Below the pieces are notes generated by a model. It was not told the DNA's origin. It worked only from the letters and a program-made list of their open reading frames with translations, and did not search any database. Positions 6,980-17,515 of a stretch of DNA of 64,000 nucleotides are shown here, piece by piece. The position numbers and the translations under genes are program-made. Numbering within the stretch: position 1 is the stretch's first letter; each line of letters starts with the position of its first letter. The stretch is from positions 62,001 through 126,000 of the forward strand of contig NC_014377.1 in assembly GCF_000144645.1 (NCBI RefSeq), read 5' to 3'. The DNA comes from Thermosediminibacter oceani DSM 16646 (GTDB lineage: Bacteria; Bacillota; Thermosediminibacteria; Thermosediminibacterales; Thermosediminibacteraceae).

Positions 6980-9408
6980 TTCCTTTCAGGGAGTGCGTTG
7001 CCCGACCCAAGTCCGGGGACGGGAATCCCAACCTTCTTACTGACCATCTCTTTGCGGTTGCAAAATTTATGGGTGATCCCAAAGGAGGCGATGAAAGCAG
7101 GCTGAGATTCCTGGCGGGTCTCTGCCACGATGTCGGTAAGGCTACAAAACGATGGCAAATGTATATCTTATCTAAGGAAGAAGGAAGGGTGGTTGCCTCG
7201 GGCGGCAGCCACTCTCCTCTAGGAAGTATGATATTTTTCGTTTGCAGCGAACAGCTGGTGACTAAAGATTTGCCCAGGCGGTTCAGGGAGTATCTGATTA
7301 CGCAACTCACCCTGGATATTGCAGGGCATCACGGTTCAATCAAAAATATTGACCCGGCATGGCCACCGTGGGAAGAGGCTCTTTTATCTGCCGAAGGGGT
7401 TTATCCCTATGAAACCGTAGACCTTGACGGATTTTTCGATTTTGTGAGGGAATATTTCCCTGAAATAACACTTACATCTCGTAGCTTTGCAGATAGGCTT
7501 CAAGGGATAGATAGAAGATGGGCGGTTGTTGCAGATAAAGCCCTCGGCTATGCCAAACGCTATATTGATAACAGCGCGGATCGGGACTCTGCAGCAGCCG
7601 GCTTAATAATGAGAGATCGAACGTCGGCCATGATTTCAGCTGACAGGTTTCATGCTGCGGGCTTAAATTTTGCTTTTTTCCATCCGGAAGAAGCCAGAGT
7701 GGCTATAAATAATCTTGCGGAGGAATGCAGTCGCCTGCAAAAAAATGCTGCGCCGGAGACTTTACGAATTGTAAAACTCAGAAACGATCATCAAAAGGAA
7801 GCATTGGAGACGTACAGGACTTTCCCCGATAGGTTAATTTATTCACTGGAGCTTGCTACCGGACTTGGGAAAACGCTCACCGCCTTGAGGATAGCACTGG
7901 AGGCCGTGGCTTCAGGCAAGTGCAGTCGTGTAATCTATGTTGCTCCTTATATATCAATTTTGTCTCAGGCTACCAATGTCATCCGAGAAGCTACGGGTAT
8001 ATCCGATATAATTGAACATCATCATCTATCATTTCTCGATATAGATTACGAGCACCTGAGGTCAGAGGAAGATGGAGCCTTTCTTATTGATTCATGGCAA
8101 TCCAAAATCGTAACTACTACCTTCAACCAGTTTTTTCTGGCGCTATTCCCAACAAAGGCACAGCACACGGTTAGGATACAGGCTCTAAATAATGCCTTTG
8201 TAATAATTGACGAACCTCAAATTATTGAACCGAAAGCATGGGCTGCCTTCTTGAAGACTCTCGAAGCGGCTGCGAAACGATTGCATTTTCAGTCGATTTT
8301 ATGCACAGCGACACTTCCACATGCTTCGGATTATCTTAACGAAGAATATATGTGTCTTTCAAGGGGAGATTCTTTAATTCCGCGTTATATTATAAAAACT
8401 TTGGAGGGTAAATGGGATGCCCAGACTCTCGCGGAGCTGGCTGTGAAAAAGTTAATGGAAAAAGGTTCTGTAGCGGTGATTTTAAATACCGTTGCTGATG
8501 CAGCCAGGGTTTACATGGCGGTGAAAGACCTCATCTTACGGGGGTACTTTGAAAATATAACCGGAATAGATATTTTTAACCTGACGGGATGTATGACTCC
8601 CCTTCACAAATCCGCATGGATCTCAAGAATAAAGGATTCATTAAGAAGAGGAAAAAAATGTATAGTAGTCTGCACTCAGATTCTTGAAGCGGGTGTAGAT
8701 TTGAGTTTTCGGTGTGTAATAAGAGCACGTCCTGTTATACCTTCCGTAATTCAAGCCGCGGGACGCGGCAACCGGCATGGGGAAGGGGATCCGGCTGAAG
8801 TACTCGTTGTTGATTTTGTAAGGGATGACGGTGAGGACTCAAGAAAGTATGTTTACAAAAATCCTATATTCAGGGAAGTGACAGATGAACAGCTTGAAAT
8901 TTGTAAGGAATTTTCGGAAAAGGATTCCAGGGAGATAATAGAAAACTTTTATAGAGAAGCTTTTAAAAGAAACCCACCGACTAGGAAAATGCAACTGATA
9001 TATGAAGCGGCTATGGGGCAATGGTCCAGACTAAAAGAAATTGAACCCTTTGAAGGTGATTATCCTAAAGTGATGGTATTCGTGCCACGAGTATTTAAAG
9101 GCTCCGGTGGTCCGGACATCCCCGAAATAATTCAGCGCGCTATGAAATATTTCGGCATATCCGGGGTTTCGGATATATATCAGCGCTACCTTGAAAAGGG
9201 ATTCTGGAAGAGTTTGTCCTTTCGGGATAAAAAACTCTTCATGGCGTTGATCGAGCAGTTCTGCGTGTGCGTAAGTGTCAAAAGAGCTGATTCCATTGTA
9301 AGAATACCCGAAGGTGCCTTTATAGGCAGTCTGGTGGATGATAGAATTTACAGCGAAGATACGGGAATGGCTCTTGCTGAAGATAGTACGGAATTTCGGA
9401 TGTTTTGA
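6967..9408 (+). CDS. cas3: Cas3 helicase-nuclease (HD domain + SF2 helicase)
   Basis: This 813-aa single-chain Cas3 degrades target DNA after Cascade binding. The N-terminal HD nuclease shows LCHDVGK (H54-D55) and AGHHGS (about residue 121). The helicase part shows Walker A GLGKT (299-303), the DEAD-like box DEPQ (about 415), motif III TATLP (about 448), and ILEAGVD and AAGRGNRHGEG (about 597) as motifs V-VI. All key residues are present, so interference is not lost here. The start codon is TTG within the end of cas5. The C-terminal end overlaps an upstream extension of the cas4 frame, but I place the cas4 start after the cas3 stop. Confidence 0.93.
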   Translation: MPVVIPFRECVARPKSGDGNPNLLTDHLFAVAKFMGDPKGGDESRLRFLAGLCHDVGKATKRWQMYILSKEEGRVVASGGSHSPLGSMIFFVCSEQLVTKDLPRRFREYLITQLTLDIAGHHGSIKNIDPAWPPWEEALLSAEGVYPYETVDLDGFFDFVREYFPEITLTSRSFADRLQGIDRRWAVVADKALGYAKRYIDNSADRDSAAAGLIMRDRTSAMISADRFHAAGLNFAFFHPEEARVAINNLAEECSRLQKNAAPETLRIVKLRNDHQKEALETYRTFPDRLIYSLELATGLGKTLTALRIALEAVASGKCSRVIYVAPYISILSQATNVIREATGISDIIEHHHLSFLDIDYEHLRSEEDGAFLIDSWQSKIVTTTFNQFFLALFPTKAQHTVRIQALNNAFVIIDEPQIIEPKAWAAFLKTLEAAAKRLHFQSILCTATLPHASDYLNEEYMCLSRGDSLIPRYIIKTLEGKWDAQTLAELAVKKLMEKGSVAVILNTVADAARVYMAVKDLILRGYFENITGIDIFNLTGCMTPLHKSAWISRIKDSLRRGKKCIVVCTQILEAGVDLSFRCVIRARPVIPSVIQAAGRGNRHGEGDPAEVLVVDFVRDDGEDSRKYVYKNPIFREVTDEQLEICKEFSEKDSREIIENFYREAFKRNPPTRKMQLIYEAAMGQWSRLKEIEPFEGDYPKVMVFVPRVFKGSGGPDIPEIIQRAMKYFGISGVSDIYQRYLEKGFWKSLSFRDKKLFMALIEQFCVCVSVKRADSIVRIPEGAFIGSLVDDRIYSEDTGMALAEDSTEFRMF

Positions 9409-9445
9409 AGATTATCCTTGTATGCTACTAAGGGAAGGATTAAAA

Positions 9446-9952
9446 GTGTTAAACGAAGAGATTAACATTACCGGAACACTAGTATGGTATTACTTTATAT
9501 GTCCGCGTCAGGTATGGCTTATGTCCCATAATATAAATCCCGATGAAGATGATGAAAATGTGGCGATTGGACGGTTTTTACATCAAGAAAGTTACGCAAG
9601 AGAGCGGAAGGAAATAAGTTTTCACGGTGGGAAAGTGGACGTTTTGGGGACCCGAGAAGGACAGCTCGTCATTGCGGAAATAAAAAAGAGTTCAAAAGCA
9701 GAACGAAGTGCGAAAATGCAATTGGCTTTTTATCTTTTTGAACTAAGAAAGCTCGGAATAGAGGCAAAGGGAGAACTCAGATATCTCGAGGAAAAACGAA
9801 AGGAGCAGATTGTTTTGGACGAGCAACTGACAAGAGAAGTGGAAAATGCCATAACCCGTATCCTGAAGTTGATGTATGAGCCAGTACCTCCAAAGCCAGA
9901 AAAGATAAGATGGTGCAGTAATTGTGCATATAGAGAATTCTGCTGGGCTTGA
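9446..9952 (+). CDS. cas4: Cas4 exonuclease (Dna2/RecB-like, Fe-S)
   Basis: A 168-aa Cas4, which trims prespacers and helps set the PAM end during acquisition. One cysteine near the N-terminus (YYFICPRQ, C19) and three at the C-terminus (C157, C160, C166, in WCSNCAYREFC) make the four-cysteine iron-sulfur site. The nuclease core includes KVDVLG and VIAEIKKSSK. I chose GTG at 9446 because GGAAGG lies upstream at good spacing and the protein then starts in the usual place. The frame is open back into cas3, but those codons do not look like Cas4. Confidence 0.92.
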   Translation: MLNEEINITGTLVWYYFICPRQVWLMSHNINPDEDDENVAIGRFLHQESYARERKEISFHGGKVDVLGTREGQLVIAEIKKSSKAERSAKMQLAFYLFELRKLGIEAKGELRYLEEKRKEQIVLDEQLTREVENAITRILKLMYEPVPPKPEKIRWCSNCAYREFCWA

Positions 9953-10004
9953 TTATTAATTTTTAATTTACATATCAATATGCTTTCAAGGAGCCTTTCG
10001 TAGT

Positions 10005-10997
10005 ATGAAAAAAGCGATTTATATTTTTTCAAGCGGAGAACTTAAAAGAAAAGACAATACTCTTTACCTTGAAACCGAAGACCGGAAAAACTATATACCC
10101 GTGGAAAATACCAGTGAGATCTATATTTTTGGAGAAGTAAACATAAATAAGAGGTTTCTGGAATTTGCGTCTCAAAACCAAATAATAATTCATTTTTTTA
10201 ACCATTATGACTACTATGTGGGATCCTTTTACCCGCGGGAGTTTCTTAATTCAGGCTACATGATTTTGAAGCAGGCCGAATACTATTTGGATAAAGAAAA
10301 AAGGCTAACAATAGCACGGGAGTTCGTAAGAGGTGCGGTAAAAAATATATTACAGGTCATAAGGTATTACATAAATCGCGGAAAAGATCTGGTTAAAATC
10401 GATGAAAGGATCCGCGAACTTGAGGGCAGAATAGATGATTTTAATGAAATTGATGAGCTCATGGCTATAGAGGGCAATATCAGAGAATGTTATTATTCTT
10501 CGTTTGATAAAATATTACAAAATCAAGACTTTAAGTTCTGCAAAAGGACTACAAGGCCACCGAAAAACAACTTAAATTCGCTTATAAGCTTTGGAAATTC
10601 AATGATTTATACGATCGTGCTTAGCGAAATATATAAAACACACCTGGACCCTCGTATCGGTTTTCTCCATGCTACCAATTTCAGGAGGTTTACCCTGAAC
10701 CTCGATGTTGCAGAGATTTTCAAGCCGATTATAGTCGACAGGGTAATACTTACCCTTATCGGCAGAAAGGTGATAACCAAAGACGATTTTGAGCAAGATT
10801 CTGAAGGGTTGATTATTAAAGAAAAAGCCAAAAGGGAGTTTATAAAAGAACTGGAAGAAAAACTATCAACAACTTTCAAGCATAGGCAAATTGGTAAAAA
10901 CGTTTCATATAGAAGACTTATAAGGCTCGAGCTATATAAATTGGAAAAGCATCTCATGGGTGAACAAGAATACAGCGCCTTTGTAGCCGGCTGGTAA
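10005..10997 (+). CDS. cas1: Cas1 integrase, type I-B
   Basis: A 330-aa Cas1, the catalytic subunit of the spacer integrase, full length for subtype I-B. The metal ligands are visible: E156 in AIEGNIREC, H222 in LHATNF, and D234 in NLDVAEIFKP. The spacing fits other Cas1 proteins. AAGGAG lies 11 bases upstream of the ATG. The gene lies between cas4 and cas2 in the usual adaptation module. Array evidence in this window (repeated capture of the same protospacers with different 3' ends) suggests that this module was active in the past. Confidence 0.95.
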   Translation: MKKAIYIFSSGELKRKDNTLYLETEDRKNYIPVENTSEIYIFGEVNINKRFLEFASQNQIIIHFFNHYDYYVGSFYPREFLNSGYMILKQAEYYLDKEKRLTIAREFVRGAVKNILQVIRYYINRGKDLVKIDERIRELEGRIDDFNEIDELMAIEGNIRECYYSSFDKILQNQDFKFCKRTTRPPKNNLNSLISFGNSMIYTIVLSEIYKTHLDPRIGFLHATNFRRFTLNLDVAEIFKPIIVDRVILTLIGRKVITKDDFEQDSEGLIIKEKAKREFIKELEEKLSTTFKHRQIGKNVSYRRLIRLELYKLEKHLMGEQEYSAFVAGW

Positions 10998-11018
10998 TCT
11001 GGAGGCATAAGAATTTGC

Positions 11019-11282
11019 ATGTTTATAATACTTGTATATGACGTGGGCGAAAAAAGAGTGGCAAAGGTGTTAAAAATCTGCCGAAAATATCTTACCTGGG
11101 TTCAGAATTCGGTCTTTGAAGGAGAAATAACGGAATCGGCGTATAAAAAATTAAAACTGGAACTGAAAAGAGCAATAGTGGAAGATGAAGATTCGGTTAT
11201 TTTTTACATATTAAGGACGATTAAATATTCCGATCGAGAAATGCTTGGGAGAAAAAAGGGCGGAGAGGAAATATTTCTATAA
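11019..11282 (+). CDS. cas2: Cas2 adaptation protein
   Basis: An 87-aa Cas2, which dimerises and bridges Cas1 dimers during spacer integration. It starts with the typical ferredoxin-like strand MFIILVYDVG and has the expected RKYLTWVQNSVFEGEIT block and IFYILRT strand. The GGAGG site is 13 bases from the ATG, longer than usual. It is the last gene of the operon. A perfect hairpin follows 5 bases after the stop codon, and the array leader comes next. Confidence 0.95.
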   Translation: MFIILVYDVGEKRVAKVLKICRKYLTWVQNSVFEGEITESAYKKLKLELKRAIVEDEDSVIFYILRTIKYSDREMLGRKKGGEEIFL

Positions 11283-11287
11283 AAAAT

Positions 11288-11331
11288 GTCGTCGACCTCC
11301 GGTGATGCAAAAACCCCCGGAGGTCGACGAC
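11288..11331. repeat. perfect 15-bp inverted repeat between cas2 and the CRISPR leader
   Basis: GTCGTCGACCTCCGG (11288-11302) and its exact reverse complement (11317-11331) enclose a 14-base A-rich loop. On the plus strand no T-run follows, so it is not an ordinary terminator for cas2. Read on the minus strand it is followed by ATTTTTT, so it could terminate antisense transcription coming out of the leader towards the cas genes. Confidence 0.85.
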
Positions 11332-11464
11332 AAAGGCTAATTACGCTTAAAGTCAGAATTAACACTGTTTCAGAAGGATTTTTTTAGTTAGTGGCGAAAT
11401 AAATATAGAAAATTAAATAAACGTTTTTTCTGCTTAAAACTTTAATTTTTTCATTATTTCATGG
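11332..11464 (+). promoter_or_regulatory. CRISPR leader
   Basis: 133 bases of AT-rich, non-coding DNA between the hairpin and the first repeat. It is on the cas1-cas2 side, and the repeat ends in GTTGAAAC on the plus strand, so the array is most likely transcribed left to right from here. No convincing -35/-10 pair could be assigned. Confidence 0.7.
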
Positions 11465-14400
11465 GTTACTAGCTTACCTATGAGGGGTTGAAACGAGCTG
11501 ATATAACTGATAATGCTGGTGGAATAGCTGAGTTACTAGCTTACCTATGAGGGGTTGAAACCCCCTACTTTAAATTTGTCCGCTATGCTCGCTTTCGGTT
11601 ACTAGCTTACCTATGAGGGGTTGAAACTCCAGTAACTCCTGTATGACTTTCTTCTTCATATCTCGCGTTACTAGCTTACCTATGAGGGGTTGAAACCCGC
11701 CTCTCGGTATCCATTCCGCTCCAGTAGTGCAAAAGTTACTAGCTTACCTATGAGGGGTTGAAACGAATCCGCCCCTAATTCTTTTGATACAGAGCCGAAA
11801 AGTTACTAGCTTACCTATGAGGGGTTGAAACCCGCCTCTCGGTATCCATTCCGCTCCAGTAGTGCAAAGTTACTAGCTTACCTATGAGGGGTTGAAACAT
11901 ACCTCATCCTCGCCAGTCAGATCGTTCCAGAAGGGCGTTACTAGCTTACCTATGAGGGGTTGAAACAGGTATCTGACTATGCTTTCTAATGCTGAGATAA
12001 CAAGGTTACTAGCTTACCTATGAGGGGTTGAAACGCGATATATTCGCTGTTTTTCTTGAGGAGGAAATATCGTTACTAGCTTACCTATGAGGGGTTGAAA
12101 CGCGATATATTCGCTGTTTTTCTTGAGGAGGAAATATCGAGTTACTAGCTTACCTATGAGGGGTTGAAACCACCTCGCTCCCGGCGGCACGCATAAGACC
12201 ACATTTCTGGGTTACTAGCTTACCTATGAGGGGTTGAAACATGGCATCACGATCAAGACCCCGACCGAACTAAAGGTCGTTACTAGCTTACCTATGAGGG
12301 GTTGAAACGCGGTTCCCGTAGAAAAATATAGGGAACTCCAATAGCTGTTACTAGCTTACCTATGAGGGGTTGAAACCTTCTCCCCTACTCTCCCCTACCC
12401 TACCCTGTTGTGTGTTACTAGCTTACCTATGAGGGGTTGAAACAGATTATTTATTTCTTCCTCAAAGTGATGGTAAAAGTTACTAGCTTACCTATGAGGG
12501 GTTGAAACAAGAAATACCTGCACGCAGGTGGACTGCAGAAAGTGCGTTACTAGCTTACCTATGAGGGGTTGAAACTCCGATCGTATGGCGACCAGTTCCT
12601 TCGCTCTCTCCCAGTTACTAGCTTACCTATGAGGGGTTGAAACCGATTGGCGGGTCAAGAGAGTATGACAAGAGCAGAAGCGTTACTAGCTTACCTATGA
12701 GGGGTTGAAACTTGAAAAAGCTATACGACCGTCCATATAAATACTCGTGTTACTAGCTTACCTATGAGGGGTTGAAACCGATTGGCGGGTCAAGAGAGTA
12801 TGACAAGAGCAGAAGCGTTACTAGCTTACCTATGAGGGGTTGAAACGAGCAATCGAAACAGCGATAACTGTTGGCGCTCCAGTAGTTACTAGCTTACCTA
12901 TGAGGGGTTGAAACAGGATGATATCCGGTGATGTTCGGGCACTTACCGGGTTACTAGCTTACCTATGAGGGGTTGAAACTATTTCTCCCGCTCACGCTTG
13001 AGGCGTTCGGAAAGAAGTTACTAGCTTACCTATGAGGGGTTGAAACCGGTTATAGTCGGGCTCTCAATCATAGGCGTTGCTAAGTTACTAGCTTACCTAT
13101 GAGGGGTTGAAACCAAGACAGAGAGCCGAGGAATACACGAGGCGAGCTTGTTACTAGCTTACCTATGAGGGGTTGAAACATCTATTGCTACCGCGTCGAT
13201 TTCGGCTTCTATTTCTTGTTACTAGCTTACCTATGAGGGGTTGAAACTACATACTCCCCCATGTGTAATGGGATTGGGGAGTATGAGTAGTTACTAGCTT
13301 ACCTATGAGGGGTTGAAACAATTCTAATCATAGAATAGCATAGATGGAATAAGAAGTTACTAGCTTACCTATGAGGGGTTGAAACCTCGATTTTTTCTTC
13401 AATAGCCGCCGAGGCGATGGAATTGTTACTAGCTTACCTATGAGGGGTTGAAACATTCATTCATATTGACACTCTCCTTTCGGTGTTCAAGTTACTAGCT
13501 TACCTATGAGGAGTTGAAACCTAAAATGCTTTTCTATTGTTTCGGGTGAATATATGCGGTTACTAGCTTACCTATGAGGGGTTGAAACAGCGGAAGGGCC
13601 CGAAGGCCCTGGCCGGGATTCTCGGTTACTAGCTTACCTATGAGGGGTTGAAACTACCCACAAAGGAGGGATTTTACAATACACCCCCGGGTTACTAGCT
13701 TACCTATGAGGGGTTGAAACGGGTATGACGAATTTGCAAAAGAATTAGGATTCGATTGTTACTAGCTTACCTATGAGGGGTTGAAACTTTCGTAAACCGA
13801 TTTAAAAATCCTTCCTTCGCCGCGTTACTAGCTTACCTATGAGGGGTTGAAACTAGGTAATGTATTTGCAACCGCCGCAACCTTTTTCTTTGTTACTAGC
13901 TTACCTATGAGGGGTTGAAACAAATTTCCGTTTATGTGAAAATATCTTTTTCGTAAAGTTACTAGCTTACCTATGAGGGGTTGAAACGAGTACTGTTTTT
14001 TATTTTTTTAAGGTAGTACTAAAGTTACTAGCTTACCTATGAGGGGTTGAAACCCGCTCCTGAAGTGCCTAATATCGCTGGCGGCGTCGGCGGGTTACTA
14101 GCTTACCTATGAGGGGTTGAAACTCGAAGAAAAATAGCCGCCAGCGTCGGCGATTTCAGTTACTAGCTTACCTATGAGGGGTTGAAACCCTTCCTGCCGA
14201 GCCGCAAATATTCGGTGCTGGTCTCGTTACTAGCTTACCTATGAGGGGTTGAAACCGGGGACACCGGTCACCCAGGGGCCGTTAGACTTCTTGTTACTAG
14301 CTTACCTATGAGGGGTTGAAACACGACATGGAATACAATTTCATCTAAGCTAGGGGATATATGGTTACTAGCTTACCTATGAGGGGTTGAAACTAAGATA

Positions 14401-16146
14401 GATATGCAGCATCCTCGTATTCTTCGCACATTGTTACTAGCTTACCTATGAGGGGTTGAAACCAGTTAGCGGCGGCACCAGCGGCAGCTTCCTCTTCGTT
14501 ACTAGCTTACCTATGAGGGGTTGAAACGGGCATGACTCTGGGAGAAAGGGGAGCGTGACACCCCGTTACTAGCTTACCTATGAGGGGTTGAAACGCATAT
14601 CAGCACTTACGTGAGAGTTCTGAATTAGGCCGTTACTAGCTTACCTATGAGGGGTTGAAACGCGTAAAATACGCACGAGCAAGAACCCGCACGACATTTT
14701 CAGTTACTAGCTTACCTATGAGGGGTTGAAACTCATTGAAATAGTCGAAAATTCCGCTGGTATCACACAGTTACTAGCTTACCTATGAGGGGTTGAAACG
14801 CTGTAACTGGTGGCTCTTATGTAACTTTCTCAATATGTTACTAGCTTACCTATGAGGGGTTGAAACCCCACTGGTATTTCTATTGCGCCCCGTTTAGGTG
14901 GGCGTTACTAGCTTACCTATGAGGGGTTGAAACAAAAAATTTTTGGCATGGCGTCACACTCCCTCCGCTCGTTACTAGCTTACCTATGAGGGGTTGAAAC
15001 GCAAAATCGTCCAATGTAAGATTATGTTCTTCTCTAAGTTACTAGCTTACCTATGAGGGGTTGAAACGAAAATGACATGATTGAACGGAGTAGAAAGGTA
15101 GTCAACGTTACTAGCTTACCTATGAGGGGTTGAAACTCTGCATGACAAAAGCATAGAGTTGCTTTATGTCTGCGTTACTAGCTTACCTATGAGGGGTTGA
15201 AACGTGCCTGGAACACTTTTTACCCGTTACTACGGATCATTTAGTTACTAGCTTACCTATGAGGGGTTGAAACTATAAACAAACAGTAGGGTTGGAACGA
15301 CCCGAATTTAGTTACTAGCTTACCTATGAGGGGTTGAAACTGAGAAAAATAACGATGATTATACTAATAACCCTTTTTGTTACTAGCTTACCTATGAGGG
15401 GTTGAAACCGCGTATTACGCCCTCCATAAATTTCATAAGTGGCCAAGGTTACTAGCTTACCTATGAGGGGTTGAAACCTGCTGCCCTCATGAGAGGATGG
15501 AATGCCATTCTGAGTTACTAGCTTACCTATGAGGGGTTGAAACCCGTGCTGGCTCCTTCTGCACCGAGGGTTTCACCGACGTTACTAGCTTACCTATGAG
15601 GGGTTGAAACCCAGCAAGCTATTCACCGAACGGGAGCGAGGTTTTGGTTACTAGCTTACCTATGAGGGGTTGAAACCCTCCACTTCGCCCGCAAGTATAT
15701 CGCCATAGTTTAGTTACTAGCTTACCTATGAGGGGTTGAAACTAATGAACCACTGAAAGCGCGAATGCGCCGTAGGTGGTTACTAGCTTACCTATGAGGG
15801 GTTGAAACTCTGCATGACAAAAGCATAGAGTTGCTTTATGTCTGCGTTACTAGCTTACCTATGAGGGGTTGAAACGTGCCTGGAACACTTTTTACCCGTT
15901 ACTACGGATCATTTAGTTACTAGCTTACCTATGAGGGGTTGAAACGCAGAAGCGATGGGCAAAAGCATTGCCGAAGCGAGAGTTACTAGCTTACCTATGA
16001 GGGGTTGAAACTGTCGAAAGAATCCAGGGTTTCAAGCCATTTCGGGAAGGTTACTAGCTTACCTATGAGGGGTTGAAACGACAAAATCTCAATTCCAGTA
16101 TACCACAAAGGAGGAAGTTACTAGCTTACCTATGAGGGGTTGAAAC
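11465..16146 (+). CRISPR. type I-B CRISPR array, main block: 70 repeats, 69 spacers
   Basis: The 30-bp direct repeats begin GTTACTAGCTTACC and end GAGGGGTTGAAAC. By direct reading I count 70, the first at 11465 and the last at 16117. Spacers are 35-42 nt, mostly 36-38. All repeats are identical as far as I can see, except the one at 13491, which has GAGGAG for GAGGGG. The 8-base 5' handle after Cas6 cleavage would be GTTGAAAC. Duplicate spacers: numbers 4 and 6, 9 and 10, 18 and 20, and the pair 55-56 repeated as 65-66. Spacer 27 is 42 nt and self-complementary. The array continues after an IS3-type insertion. Confidence 0.97.
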
Positions 16147-16243
16147 CCAGGTCGCTAATCAACGACACAGGCACTTTTTCTATTTAGCCCCCTAATAGAA
16201 TTGGAGAAAAAGTTTGATAATGTTACAATGTTAATTAGGGGGT

Positions 16244-16561
16244 ATGAAATTGAAAAAGAAACGTTATGACCGAGAATTTAAGGAGCAAGTTGTAAGAGAA
16301 TGCCAGGAAGTTGGTAATATTGCGTTAGTGGCTAGAGGACATGGACTCTCCAAAAATACGGTATATAACTGGCTTCAAGCAACAAGAAAGAATGGTTCTG
16401 TTATCCCTCTGCCACGCGATGTAAACCAAAGGCTTTTAGAGGCAGAAAATAGGCTAGAAAGTTTAGCTAGGGAGAATGACCAGCTAAAAAGACTTGTGGC
16501 GGAAAAAGAACTAGAACTGGCTATTTTAAGAGAATTACGGGATCGAGTAAACCCTCAGTAG
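16244..16561 (+). CDS. IS3-family transposase OrfA (helix-turn-helix)
   Basis: A 105-aa protein with an N-terminal helix-turn-helix (KKKRYDREFKEQVV ... HGLSKNTVYNW) and a C-terminal leucine-zipper-like coiled coil (RLLEAENRLESLARENDQL). This is the usual DNA-binding OrfA of IS3 elements. The next frame, orfB, is in the -1 phase and overlaps the orfA stop codon, as expected for IS3 elements that make an OrfAB fusion by frameshifting. Confidence 0.9.
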   Translation: MKLKKKRYDREFKEQVVRECQEVGNIALVARGHGLSKNTVYNWLQATRKNGSVIPLPRDVNQRLLEAENRLESLARENDQLKRLVAEKELELAILRELRDRVNPQ

Positions 16562-17515
16562 CCGACAAAGTCGCAATTGCCAAAAGGTGGGTGGCGAAAG
16601 GATATAGTCTCTACCTCGTTCTGGGCTTTGTCGGCCTTGCGCCATCCACCTTTTACACATATGAAAGTAAAAAAGAACCGACTGTAACCGCTGATAACCA
16701 AGCTAAAGCTAAAGCGGGCAGGCCAAAAACGCAGTTTTCTTTTACTCTGGATGGCAAGAAGGTTGCCGATGAGCAGATTAAAGAATGGCTATGTGAATTG
16801 GTTTGTCAAGATGGTTTTCCTTATGGCTATAAGAAGCTTACGGCAGCTTTAGTAGAGGACTATGGCCTTGTCATCAACCATAAAAAAGTTTACCGGCTAT
16901 GTAAGGAACTGGATATTCTTAAGCCGCAAAGAATTTGTAAACCAAAGCATCCAAGGCGCCTAGCTCAACGCATTGAAGTAACCGGGCCTAACCAACTCTG
17001 GGAAATGGATGTAAAATACGGATACATACACGGAGAAGAAAGATTCTTTTTTCAGCTTTCGCTTATTGATGTATTTGATCGTTGTGTGATTGACTACCAC
17101 TTAGGTTTAACCTGTACAGCCAAAGACGCCCGTAGGGTGCTGTGTAAGTGCCTTAAAGAAGCGTGGTATTAAACCAGGAATGCAAATGCCAAGGTTAAGA
17201 ACGGATAATGGTCCTCAATTCATTGCTAACCTTTTTGCTGCAGCCTGTCGGAAACTTGGCATCGTTCATGAACGAATACCGGTAAAAACCCCAAACTTAA
17301 ATGCTCATATTGAAGCCTTCCATTCAATTCTTGAAGATGAATGCTATAGCCGACATCAATTTGCAAGCTACGCGGAAGCCTATGAACAGATTGCTTGGTA
17401 TATGGATTATTACAATAATCGCCGCCGTCATGGGAGTCTTAACAATATGGCTCCCCAAAAATATTATCAAGCTATTATAAGTAATTCTATAAAACCTAAA
17501 TCTTTGGTAGTATAA
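16561..17515 (+). pseudogene. IS3-family transposase OrfB, frameshifted (DDE integrase)
   Basis: This frame is open from the orfA stop (ADKVAIAKRWVAKGYSLYLV...), though a separate start at GTG 16591 is possible. It carries the rve-type DDE core: D in LWEMDVKY, D in LRTDNGPQF, E in AHIEAFHS. The reading frame breaks near 17150-17160. The first frame ends in KCLKEAWY and a stop, while the +1 frame reads LKKRGIKPGMQMPRLRTDNG, the normal continuation. The second and third catalytic residues are therefore out of frame with the first. Unless rescued, the transposase is inactive, so the element is a fixed disruption of the array. Confidence 0.85.

Noticed and set aside
12014-12202. Minus-strand open frame inside the CRISPR array
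   Set aside because: It is made of repeats and spacers read as protein; the peptide itself repeats.
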